Assembly (NCBI RefSeq): GCF_023487995.1
Contig: NZ_JAMFKN010000014.1
Coordinates: forward strand, 1 to 50,672
Direction of reading: 5' to 3'
Length of the DNA stretch: 50,672 nt
Source of the DNA: Thermohalobaculum sediminis
GTDB lineage: Bacteria > Pseudomonadota > Alphaproteobacteria > Rhodobacterales > Rhodobacteraceae
The notes under the pieces are model-generated. The model did not search any database. It was not told the DNA's origin and was given only the letters and a program-made list of their open reading frames with translations. Shown here one piece after another: positions 35,842-45,714 of this stretch (positions within the stretch are counted from its first letter, which is position 1; the number at the start of each line of letters is the position of its first letter). The position numbers and the translations under genes were made by a program.

Positions 35842-37157
35842 TGGGCGCGATGCGTATCCTTGTCCGCGCGGGCGGCGCGCTGGCCGCGATGGTCTGGCTG
35901 GCCGCCATGCCTGCTGCGGCGATCGAGATCGAGGAGGTGACGAGCCCTGGCGGCACCGTCTTCTGGCTGGTCGAGGAGCAGGCGATCCCGCTGGTCGCGG
36001 TCGAGATCAGCTTCGCGGGCGGCGCGAGGCTGGACCCGGCCGACCGGCCGGGACTGGCCAACATGATGGCGGCCTTGCTGGAGGAAGGCGCGGGCGATCT
36101 CGACGCCACCGCCTTCGCCAAGGCCCGTGACGAGCTGGCCGCCCGCTTCGGCTTCGGGGCAGGTCGCGACAGCGTCACGGTTGGCGCGCGGATGCTGACC
36201 GAGGGGCTCGACCGCTCGGCGGCACTGCTGGCCACCGCGCTCGCGAGTCCGCGCTTCGACGCCGAGGCGGTCGAGCGGGTGCGCGGGCAGATCCTGTCGG
36301 GCCTTGCTGCGGACCAGACCGACCCGAACGCGGTGGCGAGCAGGCTGTGGTTCGCCCGAGCCTTCGAGGGGCACGCTTACGCCCGCGACGCCGATGGCAC
36401 CATCGAGGGCGTGAGCGCGATCACCCGCGACGAGCTGGTGGCCGCGCATGGAAGGCTCCTGTCGCGCAAGGCCGCGACCGTCGCGGTGGTGGGCGCGGTC
36501 GACGCCGCGCGGGCGGGCGCTCTGGTCGACGCGATCCTGGGCGGTCTGCCCGAGGGCGCGCGCCCCGAGGTCGCCCCGGCGCCCGAGACGCCGCCCGCGG
36601 GCATCGCGATCGAGGAGCTGGACGTGCCCCAGTCGGTGGCGATCTTCGGCCAGAAGGGCCTGCCGCGCGACCATCCCGACTACATCCCCGCCTATGTGAT
36701 GAACCACGTGATCGGCGGCGGCGGGTTCTCGTCGCGGCTGATGGAGGAGGTGCGCGAGAAGCGCGGGCTCGCCTATGGCGTCTATTCCTACCTCGCCAAC
36801 TACGATGGCGCGGACCTGATCCTCGGCAGCGTGCAGACCGCGAACGAGCGTATCGCCGAGAGCCTCGAGGTGATCCGTACCGAGTGGCGCCGCGTGGCCG
36901 AGGAGGGCATCCCCGAGGACGATCTCGAGCGCGCGAAGCGCTATCTCACCGGCGCCTTCGCCCTGCGCTTCGATTCCAACGCCAAGATCGCGCGGTTCCT
37001 GGTGGGCGCGCAGGAGGAGAACCTCGGGCTCGACTACATCAACATTCGCAACGACCTGATCGAGGCGGTGACGGTCGAGGACATCCGCCGGGTGTCGAAG
37101 CTGCTCGATCCCCAAGGGCTCTCGATCGTCGTGGTGGGCAAGCCCGCGGGGCTTTGA
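35841..37157 (+). CDS. M16 family peptidase, non-catalytic subunit
   Basis: A 438-residue exported protein (signal peptide about 4-27). In place of HxxEH the corresponding helix reads GLANMMAALLEEG, so zinc cannot be bound. The substrate-binding R/Y pair of M16 B-type subunits is present in RLMEEVREKRGLAYGVYSY. The start codon overlaps the stop of the catalytic subunit by a base, so both are made in step and very likely assemble. Substrate unknown; a role in envelope peptide turnover is inferred. Confidence 0.94.
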   Translation: MGAMRILVRAGGALAAMVWLAAMPAAAIEIEEVTSPGGTVFWLVEEQAIPLVAVEISFAGGARLDPADRPGLANMMAALLEEGAGDLDATAFAKARDELAARFGFGAGRDSVTVGARMLTEGLDRSAALLATALASPRFDAEAVERVRGQILSGLAADQTDPNAVASRLWFARAFEGHAYARDADGTIEGVSAITRDELVAAHGRLLSRKAATVAVVGAVDAARAGALVDAILGGLPEGARPEVAPAPETPPAGIAIEELDVPQSVAIFGQKGLPRDHPDYIPAYVMNHVIGGGGFSSRLMEEVREKRGLAYGVYSYLANYDGADLILGSVQTANERIAESLEVIRTEWRRVAEEGIPEDDLERAKRYLTGAFALRFDSNAKIARFLVGAQEENLGLDYINIRNDLIEAVTVEDIRRVSKLLDPQGLSIVVVGKPAGL

Positions 37158-37170
37158 GGCGGCGCGCGCC

Positions 37171-38946
37171 TCAGTCGCCCAGCGCCACGCCCTCGCGCCG
37201 CGGATCGGCGCCGCCGGCCCAGCCGTCGGGCGTGCGGATCAGGATGTGCAGGCCCGAAGCCATCTCGGCCTCGGCCATCTCGTGGCCCATCGCAGCCAGC
37301 CCCTCGGCCAGCGCGGGCGAATGCGCCCCGGCCTCGAGCACCAGCTTGCCGAGATTGCGCTGCGAGACATGGCCGCGCGCCGCCGCCGCCGCCGGGTCGA
37401 GGCCGAAATCCATGATCGCGATCAGTGCCCCCGCCACGTATTCCGGAATGCGCGAGCCGCCCGGCGAGCCGGCGATCACGGCGGGCGCGTCGGGCTCGGC
37501 CAGCCGATAGGCGATGGTCGGCGCCATCGACGAGCGCGGCCGCTTGCCCGGCCCCGGCGCGTTCGCGACCGGCAGGCCGTCCTCGGCGACGGGCCGGAAG
37601 GCGAAATCGGTGAGCTGGTTGTTGAGCAGGAAGCCCGCCGCCATGCGGGCCGACCCGAAGGCCGTCTCGATCGAGGCCGTGAGCGCGATGGCGAGCCCGT
37701 CGCCATCCACCACCGACAGATGCGTGGTGCCAGGCCGTCCCGGCTGCAGGTCGGGGGCGTGCAGCGCCGCCTCGCGCCATGGCGGCGTCCCGGCCTCGGC
37801 CCGGCCCGCGCTCGCGCGGAAGCGCGGGACGAGGCGCGCCCGCTCGCGGAGGTAGCCGCGGTCGATCAGGCCCCGGGTGGGCACCTGCACCCGGTCAGGG
37901 TCGGCGAGATACAACGCCCTGTCGGCATAGGCGAGCCGCGATGCCTCGGCGAAGAGGTGCCACAGGCGCGGGCTGTCGAGCCCCAGCCCCCCGGTTCCCG
38001 CCCAGTCCATGATGCCGAGGATTTGCCCCACGGTCGTCGCCCCCGACGATGGCGGGCCCATGCCGCAGACCCGCCACGCGGCGCGGTAGTCGACGCAGAC
38101 CGGCGCGCGCTCGACCACCTCGTAGGCCGCGAGATCGTCGAGCGAGAGCGCGCCCGGTCGCACCCCGCGCCGCGTCGCGCCGACGATCCCGGCCGCTATG
38201 GGCCAGCGATAGACAGCGTCCGCGCCCTCGGCGGCGATCCGCTCGAGCGTGGCGGCGAGCTTCGGCTGGCGCAGCGTCGCGCCTTCCGCCAGAGGTACGC
38301 CCCCCGGCAGGAACACCGCCGCCGCGTCGGTCCCTTCGAGCCGGTCGGCAAAGGCCGCGACCGAGGCTGCGAGGCGCGGGCTCACCGCGAAGCCGTCGCG
38401 GGCGAGCGCGATGGCGGGCGCGACCAGGTCGGCCCAGGGCAGGCGGCCATGCCGGGCGTGCAGCGCCTCGAGAAGCGCCGGCAGGCCCGGCACGCCGACC
38501 GAGCGGCCCGACGCCACCGCGTCGGAGAAGTCGAGGGGCGCCACCCCCTCGATGAAGAGATCGGCATCCGCCGCCATCGGCGCGGTCTCGCGCGCATCGA
38601 GCGTGGTCAGCCCATCGGGGCCGTGGACCAGCGCGAAGGCGCCGCCGCCCAGCCCGCTCGACTGCGGCTCGACCACGTTGAGCACCAGGAGCGCCGCGAT
38701 GGCGGCATCGGCCGCCGAGCCGCCCCGGCGCAGCATCTCGCGCCCCGCCTCGGCCGCCAGCGGGTGGGCCGCGGCGATCATGTGGCGCGTGGCATGGGCC
38801 GTCGGCGAAGCTGCCCGGCCCGACGTGGCCTCGGGATCGGCGCGGGTCTGGGCGGCAAGCCCTCCGGGCAGCGCAAGCAGCGCGACGAGCGCGCAGGCCG
38901 CGATCCGGGTCAGTGACGGGCGGTCCGGGCAAGGGCGGGCTGGCAT
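37171..38946 (-). CDS. ggt: Gamma-glutamyltransferase
   Basis: A 591-residue exported enzyme (signal peptide about 10-32, ending GLAAQ) that splits glutathione and other gamma-glutamyl compounds in the periplasm. The precursor should cleave itself before T407 in GTTHLSVVD, which becomes the N-terminal nucleophile of the small subunit. The large-subunit arginine in LDARETAP and the PSSGATTVG and GSPGGSRIP loops (glycine-rich oxyanion region) are present. It converges with the M16 pair. Divergent from the Old Yellow Enzyme gene. Confidence 0.94.
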   Translation of the reverse strand: MPARPCPDRPSLTRIAACALVALLALPGGLAAQTRADPEATSGRAASPTAHATRHMIAAAHPLAAEAGREMLRRGGSAADAAIAALLVLNVVEPQSSGLGGGAFALVHGPDGLTTLDARETAPMAADADLFIEGVAPLDFSDAVASGRSVGVPGLPALLEALHARHGRLPWADLVAPAIALARDGFAVSPRLAASVAAFADRLEGTDAAAVFLPGGVPLAEGATLRQPKLAATLERIAAEGADAVYRWPIAAGIVGATRRGVRPGALSLDDLAAYEVVERAPVCVDYRAAWRVCGMGPPSSGATTVGQILGIMDWAGTGGLGLDSPRLWHLFAEASRLAYADRALYLADPDRVQVPTRGLIDRGYLRERARLVPRFRASAGRAEAGTPPWREAALHAPDLQPGRPGTTHLSVVDGDGLAIALTASIETAFGSARMAAGFLLNNQLTDFAFRPVAEDGLPVANAPGPGKRPRSSMAPTIAYRLAEPDAPAVIAGSPGGSRIPEYVAGALIAIMDFGLDPAAAAARGHVSQRNLGKLVLEAGAHSPALAEGLAAMGHEMAEAEMASGLHILIRTPDGWAGGADPRREGVALGD

Positions 38947-39173
38947 CGGCGGTCTCCGCGTGGGATCGGGCGCCGCCGCAGTCTGGAGCGCCGAGGCCCT
39001 GCGATCAAGCGGGCGGGCGGCTCGGGATTCTTGCGCAGGGCGCAAAGGTCATTGCTCCATCCGGGTTGCAGTGCGCCGGTTGAGCGTGGCGCATCCGCTC
39101 ATACCTCTCCGGTTCGGCTGCGGCGGCCCCCGTGGAGCGGTCCGCCGGCCAAGGCAGAGAAGGATATCCCGGA

Positions 39174-40268
39174 ATGTCCGGCATTGACGCCCTGTTCCAA
39201 CCGATCGCCATCGGCGCCATCGCCGCGCCCAACCGGGTGCTGATGGCGCCGCTCACCCGCAACCGCGCCCAAGCCGACGGCACGCCGAAGGCCATGGCGG
39301 TCGACTACTACCGCCAGCGCGCCTCGGCCGGGCTGATCGTGACCGAGGGCGCGCAGATCTCGCCGCAGGGCAAGGGCTATATCGACACGCCGGGCATTCA
39401 CGCGCCCGAGCATGTCGCGGCCTGGCGCAAGGTGACCGACGCCGTCCACGAGGCCGGCGGGCGGATCGTCCTGCAACTGTGGCATGTCGGGCGGATCAGC
39501 CATGTCTCGCTGCAGCCGGACGGGGCCGCGCCGGTGGCGCCCTCGGCCATCCGCGCCAAGTCGCAGACCTTCACGCCGAACGGCTTCGAGGACGTCTCGG
39601 CGCCCCGGGCGCTCAGGACCGACGAGATCCCCGGCCTGATCGCCGATTTCGCTGAAGCCGCCCGGAACGCCAGGGCAGCGGGCTTCGACGGGATCGAGAT
39701 CCACGCCGCGAACGGCTACCTGCTGGACCAGTTCCTGCGCGAGGGGCTGAACCGGCGGGCCGACGGCTATGGCGGCTCGGCCGAGGCACGGATCCGGCTG
39801 GTCATCGAGGTGGCCGAGGCGGTCGCCGGCGCCATCGGCGCGGATCGGGTGGGGGTGCGCGTCTCGCCGTTCGGCAGGTTCAACGACATCCCCGCAGAGG
39901 GGGCCGAGGAGACGTTCGCCGCGCTCTACCGCCGGCTGGCGCCGATGGGGCTCGCTTATCTCCATGTCGTCGAGCAGTTCCCGGGCACGACGCCCGATGC
40001 GGCCGAGACCGATGCGCTGGCGCGGCTCAGGGCGCTCTGGACCGGCGTCTACATCGCCAACGGCGAGTTCGACGCCGACCGCGCGGCGGACTGGATCGCA
40101 CGCGGCCGGTCGGATGCGGTCAGCTTCGGCCGTCCCTACATCGCCAGTCCCGACCTGCCCGTGCGCTTCCGGCTGGGTGCCGCGCTGAATGCGCCGGACC
40201 AGGCGACCTTCTACGGCGGGGACGAGCGGGGCTATACCGACTATCCCGCGCTCGAACGGGCGGCCTGA
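39174..40268 (+). CDS. Old Yellow Enzyme family alkene reductase
   Basis: A 364-residue FMN oxidoreductase (NADH:flavin oxidoreductase/12-oxophytodienoate reductase type), close to NemA. The TIM-barrel motifs are clear: APLTRNRAQADG at the start, the substrate-binding HAANGYLLDQF (histidine and asparagine), LNRRADGYGGS, VGVRVSPFGRFND and DAVSFGRPYIASPDLP for FMN phosphate. It reduces activated alkenes or nitrate esters with NAD(P)H. The physiological substrate is unknown. The open frame extends upstream to 39132, but the ATG at 39174 gives the family N-terminus. Confidence 0.92.
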   Translation: MSGIDALFQPIAIGAIAAPNRVLMAPLTRNRAQADGTPKAMAVDYYRQRASAGLIVTEGAQISPQGKGYIDTPGIHAPEHVAAWRKVTDAVHEAGGRIVLQLWHVGRISHVSLQPDGAAPVAPSAIRAKSQTFTPNGFEDVSAPRALRTDEIPGLIADFAEAARNARAAGFDGIEIHAANGYLLDQFLREGLNRRADGYGGSAEARIRLVIEVAEAVAGAIGADRVGVRVSPFGRFNDIPAEGAEETFAALYRRLAPMGLAYLHVVEQFPGTTPDAAETDALARLRALWTGVYIANGEFDADRAADWIARGRSDAVSFGRPYIASPDLPVRFRLGAALNAPDQATFYGGDERGYTDYPALERAA

Positions 40269-40286
40269 TACCGGCTTGCATCGACT

Positions 40287-40345
40287 TGAACCCATCGGGG
40301 CAGACCCCGCGGCCCCGGCTGCCAAGCCGGGGCCATCCGGGTTCA
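40287..40345. terminator. Branched inverted-repeat terminator, convergent genes
   Basis: An outer pair TGAACCC (40287-40293) and GGGTTCA (40339-40345) encloses two hairpins: CGGGG/CCCCG (40296-40309) and the strong 10-base GGCCCCGGCT/AGCCGGGGCC (40311-40334, GCCA loop). The outer right arm contains the moaA stop codon. It lies between two converging genes and can work in both directions; U-tracts are absent. Confidence 0.6.
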
Positions 40346-41356
40346 GCCCCCCGTCACGCTCATGTGGCGCGCGACCTGGCCCTCGACCTTCTGGCGCGAA
40401 TAGTCGAAGTCGTGGCCCCTGGGCTTGCGGGTGATCGCCTCGCGGATCGCGGTCTCGAGCAGCGCGTCATCCTCGGACGCACGCAGCACCGCGCGCAGGT
40501 CGGCATCGTCGTCCTGGCCGAGGCACATGTAGAGCTGGCCCGTGCAGGTCAGCCGCACGCGGTTGCAGGACTCGCAGAAATTGTGCGTGAGCGGCGTGAT
40601 GAAGCCGATCCGCTGGCCGGTCTCGGCCACCCGCACATAGCGCGCGGGTCCGCCGGTGCGGTAGTCGGTGTCCGTCAGCGTCCAGCGGGTTTCCAGCTCG
40701 CGGCGCACGTCCCCGAGCGACCAGAACTGGTCGAGCCGGTCCTCGCCGTCCAGTTCGCCCATCGGCATGACCTCGATGAAGGTAAGGTCCATGCCGCGCT
40801 CGCCGCACCATTCCACCAGACGGTGGGCCTCGGTGTCGTTGGTGCCCTTGAGCGCCACGGTGTTGATCTTGACCGCGAGCCCCGCGGCCTGCGCCGCGTC
40901 GATGCCGTGCAGCACGTCCGCGAGCCGCCCCCAGCGGGTGATCGCCTTGAAGCGGTCCTCGTCGAGCGTGTCGAGCGAGACATTGACCCGCCGCACGCCG
41001 CAGTCGCGCAACTGACCGGCGAAGCGCGCGAGTTGCGAGCCGTTCGTGGTCAGCGTGAGCTCGTCGAGCCCCTGGCCCAGATGCCGCCCCATCCGCTCGA
41101 AGAACCACATGATGTTCTTGCGCACCAGCGGTTCGCCCCCGGTGATGCGCAGCTTGCGCACGCCCAGCCGCACGAAGGTAGAGCACAGCCGGTCCAGCTC
41201 CTCGAGCGTCAGCAGGTCGCGCTTGGGCAGGAAGGTCATGTGCTCGGCCATGCAGTAGACGCAGCGGAAGTCGCAGCGGTCGGTGACCGACACTCGCAGA
41301 TAGGTGATCGCCCGCATGAAGGGGTCGATCAGCGGCGGTGTCGCGACGGCGTCCAT
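40343..41356 (-). CDS. moaA: GTP 3',8-cyclase MoaA
   Basis: A 337-residue radical SAM enzyme for the first step of molybdopterin synthesis, making cyclic pyranopterin from GTP together with MoaC. N-terminal cluster CDFRCVYC (CxxxCxxC), SAM site ITGGEPL, C-terminal cluster [18 protein letters not shown] and the functional C-terminal double glycine (SVTGG) are all present. GGAGGAGAC lies just before the ATG. No other moa genes are adjacent. Confidence 0.97.
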   Translation of the reverse strand: MDAVATPPLIDPFMRAITYLRVSVTDRCDFRCVYCMAEHMTFLPKRDLLTLEELDRLCSTFVRLGVRKLRITGGEPLVRKNIMWFFERMGRHLGQGLDELTLTTNGSQLARFAGQLRDCGVRRVNVSLDTLDEDRFKAITRWGRLADVLHGIDAAQAAGLAVKINTVALKGTNDTEAHRLVEWCGERGMDLTFIEVMPMGELDGEDRLDQFWSLGDVRRELETRWTLTDTDYRTGGPARYVRVAETGQRIGFITPLTHNFCESCNRVRLTCTGQLYMCLGQDDDADLRAVLRASEDDALLETAIREAITRKPRGHDFDYSRQKVEGQVARHMSVTGG

Positions 41357-41479
41357 GTCTCCTCCGGCATCTGCTGGCCGAAACTTAAGGCGAGGCGGGC
41401 CTTGGCGCAATTCCCGACAAGCGTTCTCGCCCTTTCAGCTTGGGCGATCCTTCCGCCTGCCGGAAATGCCGCGGCGGCT

Positions 41480-41508
41480 TTGACAGCATGGGCCGGGGCG
41501 GCTTAGCT
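41480..41508 (+). promoter_or_regulatory. Probable promoter of GST gene
   Basis: A consensus TTGACA at 41480-41485 is followed after 17-18 bases by TTAGCT/TAGCTC. Strong -35, weak -10; 33 bases before the start codon, so the leader is very short. Confidence 0.45.
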
Positions 41509-41541
41509 CGGCGCTCCCGTCACCCATTCCAGGAGCGTTCT

Positions 41542-42150
41542 ATGATTCTCTACGGCCGCGACCTTTCCCCCTTCGTGCGCCGCGTCGCCATCTGGTGCGC
41601 GCTGCAGGACCGCGCCATCGAGCGGCGCAAGCTCGCGGCCACCGACCCCGTCGAGTCGCAGGAGATCACGAAGGTCCACCCCGGCACGCGCGTACCCGCG
41701 CTGGTGCTCGACGACGGCGCGGTGCTGGTCGAGAGCTGGGCGATCTGCGACTGGCTGGACGAGACCGCGGGCGAGCGGCGGCTGGTGCCCGCCTCGGGCC
41801 GGGCGCGGCGCGACTGCATGCAGCGCATCGCCATGGCGACCGCCGCCGCCGAGAAGGCGGTCGCGATGGTCTACGAGAGGAACCGCCGCCCCGAGGCGTT
41901 GCACTGGCCCGACTGGCAGGCCCGCGTCGCGGGGCAGGTGCGCGGCGCGCTCGCCGCGCTCGAGGCCGGGGCGCCCGCGACGGGCTTCCATGGCGGCGCG
42001 CGGCCCGACGGGTCGGACATCGCCATCGTCTGCGCCCTCCAGTTCGTCGAGGCGACGAACCCCGCGCTGCTCGATCCCGGCTTCCCGCGGCTTGCCGCGC
42101 TCGCCGCGCGGGCCATGGAGATCGAGGCTTTCGCGGGCACGAAGCCCTGA
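41542..42150 (+). CDS. Glutathione S-transferase family protein
   Basis: A 202-residue cytoplasmic protein with an N-terminal thioredoxin-like GST domain (MILYGRDLSPFVRRVAIWC, KVHPGTRVPALVLDDG, LVESWAICDWLDE, with the conserved cis-proline VPAL and the glutathione-binding E-S pair) and a C-terminal helical domain. The SPF motif suggests serine or cysteine-type activation; the substrate is unknown. AGGAG precedes the ATG. Confidence 0.88.
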   Translation: MILYGRDLSPFVRRVAIWCALQDRAIERRKLAATDPVESQEITKVHPGTRVPALVLDDGAVLVESWAICDWLDETAGERRLVPASGRARRDCMQRIAMATAAAEKAVAMVYERNRRPEALHWPDWQARVAGQVRGALAALEAGAPATGFHGGARPDGSDIAIVCALQFVEATNPALLDPGFPRLAALAARAMEIEAFAGTKP

Positions 42151-42190
42151 GGCTCGCAGCGCCCCTGTTCGGGCGCTTGCATCGGCGTTT

Positions 42191-42227
42191 TTATGTATGG
42201 ACAAATAAGACGAATCCCGATACATAA
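42191..42227 (+). promoter_or_regulatory. Operator-like inverted repeat before hutU
   Basis: Perfect 8-base arms TTATGTAT and ATACATAA, 21 bases apart, in an AT-rich island 92 bases before hutU. The left arm overlaps TGTATGGACA, which resembles half of a HutC box (TGTATATACA, as known in Pseudomonas). A histidine-pathway repressor of HutC type is the natural candidate; the regulator gene is not in the window. Confidence 0.5.
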
Positions 42228-42318
42228 ACCCCGCGCCGAGATCGCCCGATTCCGTCCGGCGCCCCAGTGGGCGCGGCCGCGCGCCCGGACGGATCCGCTC
42301 GATGGACAGGAGAGCGCC

Positions 42319-44016
42319 ATGACCAATCCCCGCCTCAACCGGCGCGATGTCTTTCCACCCACCGGCACCGAGATCACCGCCAAGTCGTGGCTGACCGAGG
42401 CGCCGCTGCGGATGCTGATGAACAACCTCCACCCCGACGTTGCCGAGAACCCGCACGAGCTGGTGGTCTATGGCGGCATCGGCCGCGCCGCGCGCACCTG
42501 GGACGACTTCGACCGCATCGTGGCCGCGCTAAGGACGCTCGAGGCCGACGAGACGCTGGTGGTGCAGTCCGGCCGCCCGGTCGCGGTGGTGCGCACCCAC
42601 GCGGACGCGCCGCGGGTGCTGATCGCCAATTCCAACATCGTGCCGCACTGGGCGACCTGGGACCACTTCAACGAGCTCGATCGCAAGGGCCTGATGATGT
42701 ACGGCCAGATGACCGCGGGCTCGTGGATCTACATCGGCACGCAGGGCATCGTGCAGGGCACTTACGAGACCTTCGCCGAGGCCGGTCGCCAGCATTACGG
42801 CGGCAATCTCAAGGGCAAGTGGATCCTGACGGCGGGCCTTGGCGGCATGGGCGGCGCGCAGCCGCTGGCTGCCGTGATGGCCGGGGCCTGCTGCCTTGCC
42901 GTCGAGTGCGACGAGACCCGCGCCGATTTCCGCATGCGCACTCGCTATGTCGACGAGAAGACCCGCAGCCTCGACGAGGCCCTCGCCATGATCGACCGCT
43001 GGACCAAGGCGGGCGAGGCGAAGTCGGTCGCCCTCATCGGCAACGCCGCCGACATCTTCCCCGAGATCGTGCGCCGCATGAAGGCGGGCGGCGGCCTGCC
43101 GAACGGGAGGCCCGACATCGTCACCGACCAGACATCGGCCCACGACCCGGTGCATGGCTACCTGCCGCAGGGCTGGAGCGTCGCCGAGTGGCGCGAGCGG
43201 CAGGAGAGCGACCCCAAGGGCGTCGAGCGCGCGGCGCGGGCGTCCATGAAGGCCCATGTCGCCGCAATGGTTGATTTCTGGAACGCGGATGTGCCCACGC
43301 TCGACTACGGCAACAATATCCGGCAGGTGGCGAAGGAGGAGGGATTGGAGAACGCCTTCGCCTTCCCGGGCTTCGTGCCCGCCTATATCCGCCCGCTGTT
43401 CTGCCGCGGCGTGGGGCCGTTCCGCTGGTGCGCGCTGTCGGGCGACCCGGAGGACATCTACAAGACCGACGCGGCGATGAAGCGCCTGTTCCCGGAGAAC
43501 GAGCACCTGCACCGCTGGCTCGACATGGCGCGCGAGCGGATCGCCTTCCAGGGATTGCCCGCGCGGATCTGCTGGATCGGCCTCGGCGAGCGGCACCGGG
43601 CGGGGCTGATGTTGAACGAAATGGTAGCCAAGGGCGAGCTGAAGGCCCCCATCGTGATCGGGCGCGACCATCTCGACAGCGGCTCGGTCGCCAGCCCCAA
43701 CCGCGAGACCGAGGCGATGAAGGACGGCTCGGACGCCGTGTCGGACTGGCCGCTCCTGAACGCGCTGGTCAACACCGCCTCGGGCGCGACCTGGGTGAGC
43801 CTGCATCACGGCGGCGGGGTGGGGATGGGCTTCAGCCAGCATGCCGGCATGGTCATCGTGGCCGACGGCACCGAGGCGGCAGCGAAGCGGCTCGAGCGCG
43901 TGCTGTGGAACGATCCCGCAAGCGGCGTGTGGCGTCATGCCGACGCGGGCTACGAGATCGCGCTTGACTGCGCGCGCGAGCATGGGCTGCGCTTGCCTGC
44001 AATCCTTGGCAACTGA
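42319..44016 (+). CDS. hutU: Urocanate hydratase
   Basis: A 565-residue NAD-dependent enzyme that hydrates urocanate to imidazolonepropionate, the second step of histidine breakdown. The NAD-binding [10 protein letters not shown], the [19 protein letters not shown] region, YGNNIRQ and the conserved active-site cysteine in [17 protein letters not shown] are present. AGGAG precedes the ATG; an upstream in-frame ATG at 42193 falls inside the operator. No hutH, hutI, hutG or hutC lies nearby; a TRAP transporter follows 48 bases downstream on the same strand. Confidence 0.96.
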   Translation: MTNPRLNRRDVFPPTGTEITAKSWLTEAPLRMLMNNLHPDVAENPHELVVYGGIGRAARTWDDFDRIVAALRTLEADETLVVQSGRPVAVVRTHADAPRVLIANSNIVPHWATWDHFNELDRKGLMMYGQMTAGSWIYIGTQGIVQGTYETFAEAGRQHYGGNLKGKWILTAGLGGMGGAQPLAAVMAGACCLAVECDETRADFRMRTRYVDEKTRSLDEALAMIDRWTKAGEAKSVALIGNAADIFPEIVRRMKAGGGLPNGRPDIVTDQTSAHDPVHGYLPQGWSVAEWRERQESDPKGVERAARASMKAHVAAMVDFWNADVPTLDYGNNIRQVAKEEGLENAFAFPGFVPAYIRPLFCRGVGPFRWCALSGDPEDIYKTDAAMKRLFPENEHLHRWLDMARERIAFQGLPARICWIGLGERHRAGLMLNEMVAKGELKAPIVIGRDHLDSGSVASPNRETEAMKDGSDAVSDWPLLNALVNTASGATWVSLHHGGGVGMGFSQHAGMVIVADGTEAAAKRLERVLWNDPASGVWRHADAGYEIALDCAREHGLRLPAILGN

Positions 44017-44064
44017 CGACCGGCCCGGGGGGCGGTCGGGAACACCTGGCATGGAGGGACTGAC

Positions 44065-45153
44065 ATGAAACGGCGTGACTTCCTCAGGACGGCCGCGGCC
44101 GGCGGTGCGGCGGCGGCGACGCTGGCGGCACCTGCGATCGCGCAGGACAAGCGGCAGTGGAAGATGGTCACCGCCTGGCCCAAGAACTTGCCCGGGCCGG
44201 GCGTGGCGGCGCAGAGCCTCGCCGACCGGATCACGGCGTTGTCGGGCGGGCGGATCGAGGTCAAGCTCTATGCCGCGGGCGAGATCGTGCCTGGCAACGG
44301 CGTCTTCGACGCGGTGGCCGAGGGCACGGCCGAGCTTTACCACGCCGTCCCCGCCTACTGGGGCTCGAAGTCCAAGGGCATCCTGCTGTTCGGCTCGCAG
44401 CCCTTCGGCCTTCGGGCGGACGAGCAGGTGGGCTGGCTGACCCATGGCGGCGGCCAGGCGCTCTATGACGAGATGTATGGCCGCTTCGGCCTGAAGCCGT
44501 TCCTGTGCGGCAACTCGGGCCCGCAGTGGTTCGGCTGGTTCCGGGGCGAGATCAATTCGGCCGACGACCTGCGCGGCCTGCGCTACCGGACCACGGGGCT
44601 GGCGTCGGAGATGGCCTCGAAGCTCGGCATGGCGGTGCAGGCGATGGGCGGGCGCGACATGTTCCAGGCGCTGCAGTCGGGCGCGCTCGACGCGGGCGAG
44701 TTCATCGGGCCGTGGTCGGACAGCGCGCTGGGCTATCACCAGATCGTCAAGAACTACTACTGGCCGGGCGTGGGCGAGCCCTCGTCGGCCGAGGAATGCG
44801 CGGTCAACGCCAAGGTCTATGCCGAGCTGCCGGACGACCTGAAGGCCGCCGTGGCGCTCGCCTGCGAGAGCCTCTACAACCCGGTCTGGACCGAGTACAC
44901 CACCCGGCACGCCCAGGCGCTCGCGCAGCTCGTCGCCAATGAGGGGGTGCAGGTGAAGAAGCTGCCCGACGACGTGATGGTCGCGCTCGGCAACGCCGCC
45001 GGCGAGGTGATCGCGCAGCTTCGCGAGGACCAGGACGAGCTGGTGCGCCGGATCACCGAGAGCTTCCTCGCCTACCGCGCGTCGGTCGCCAGCTACATGA
45101 CCTATGCCGACAACGGGCAGATGAACGCCCGCGCGCTCGACTACAAGTACTGA
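44065..45153 (+). CDS. dctP: TRAP transporter substrate-binding protein
   Basis: A 362-residue periplasmic solute-binding protein with a twin-arginine-like signal (MKRRDFLRTAAAGG, cut near AIAQ). The DctP-family arginine and motifs are visible (LYAAGEIVPGNGVFDAVAEGTAEL, FGWFRGEINSADDLRGLRYR, GAGxFIGPWSD type loop at DAGEFIGPWSD). The closest type is TakP-like, used for alpha-keto acids and related carboxylates in Rhodobacterales. GGAGG precedes the ATG. Substrate is not known; linkage to hutU raises the possibility of an imidazole or keto acid ligand. Confidence 0.93.
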   Translation: MKRRDFLRTAAAGGAAAATLAAPAIAQDKRQWKMVTAWPKNLPGPGVAAQSLADRITALSGGRIEVKLYAAGEIVPGNGVFDAVAEGTAELYHAVPAYWGSKSKGILLFGSQPFGLRADEQVGWLTHGGGQALYDEMYGRFGLKPFLCGNSGPQWFGWFRGEINSADDLRGLRYRTTGLASEMASKLGMAVQAMGGRDMFQALQSGALDAGEFIGPWSDSALGYHQIVKNYYWPGVGEPSSAEECAVNAKVYAELPDDLKAAVALACESLYNPVWTEYTTRHAQALAQLVANEGVQVKKLPDDVMVALGNAAGEVIAQLREDQDELVRRITESFLAYRASVASYMTYADNGQMNARALDYKY

Positions 45154-45209
45154 CGAGGCCCGCCGGCGCCCGACGGGTGCCGGCGCACACGCGCACCAAG
45201 GGGGGACGC

Positions 45210-45713
45210 ATGATCCGGCTGGCCGAGCGGCTCGACGCCGTCAACCGCGCCGTGGGCGCCGTGGTGCGCTGGTTCGCGCTCGCCATGGTGCTGGTGCAGT
45301 TCGGCATCGTGCTGTTGCGCTATGTCTTTGGCGTGAGCTTCGTCGCGCTGAACGAATCCGTCCTCTACCTGCATGGCGCGCTGTTCATGCTTGGGGCGGG
45401 CTATACGCTGCTGGTCGATGGCCATGTCCGGGTGGACATCTTCCATGCCAAGCTCGCGCCGCGGGGTCGGACGCTGATCGACGCGGCCGGGCATCTGATG
45501 CTGCTTCTGCCCTCGATGGCGGTGTTGCTCTATTACTCGTGGCCCTCGGTGCGAAGCTCGTGGTCGATCCTCGAGGGGCCGATCTCGGTCGGCGGCATCC
45601 CGGCATCCTTCCTGCTGAAATCGCTCATCCCGGCCTTCTGCGTGCTGGTGATCGTGCAGGGGCTCGCCTGCCTTGGCCGCGACCTCGCGCGGTTGCGCGG
45701 CAAGGGGGCCTGA
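45210..45713 (+). CDS. dctQ: TRAP transporter small permease
   Basis: A 167-residue four-helix membrane protein of the DctQ family (MLVQFGIVLLRYVFGVSFVALNESVLY, GAGYTLLVDGHVRVDIF). Partner of the large permease encoded 1 base downstream of its stop. GGGGGG precedes the start. Confidence 0.93.
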   Translation: MIRLAERLDAVNRAVGAVVRWFALAMVLVQFGIVLLRYVFGVSFVALNESVLYLHGALFMLGAGYTLLVDGHVRVDIFHAKLAPRGRTLIDAAGHLMLLLPSMAVLLYYSWPSVRSSWSILEGPISVGGIPASFLLKSLIPAFCVLVIVQGLACLGRDLARLRGKGA

Positions 45714-45714
45714 G

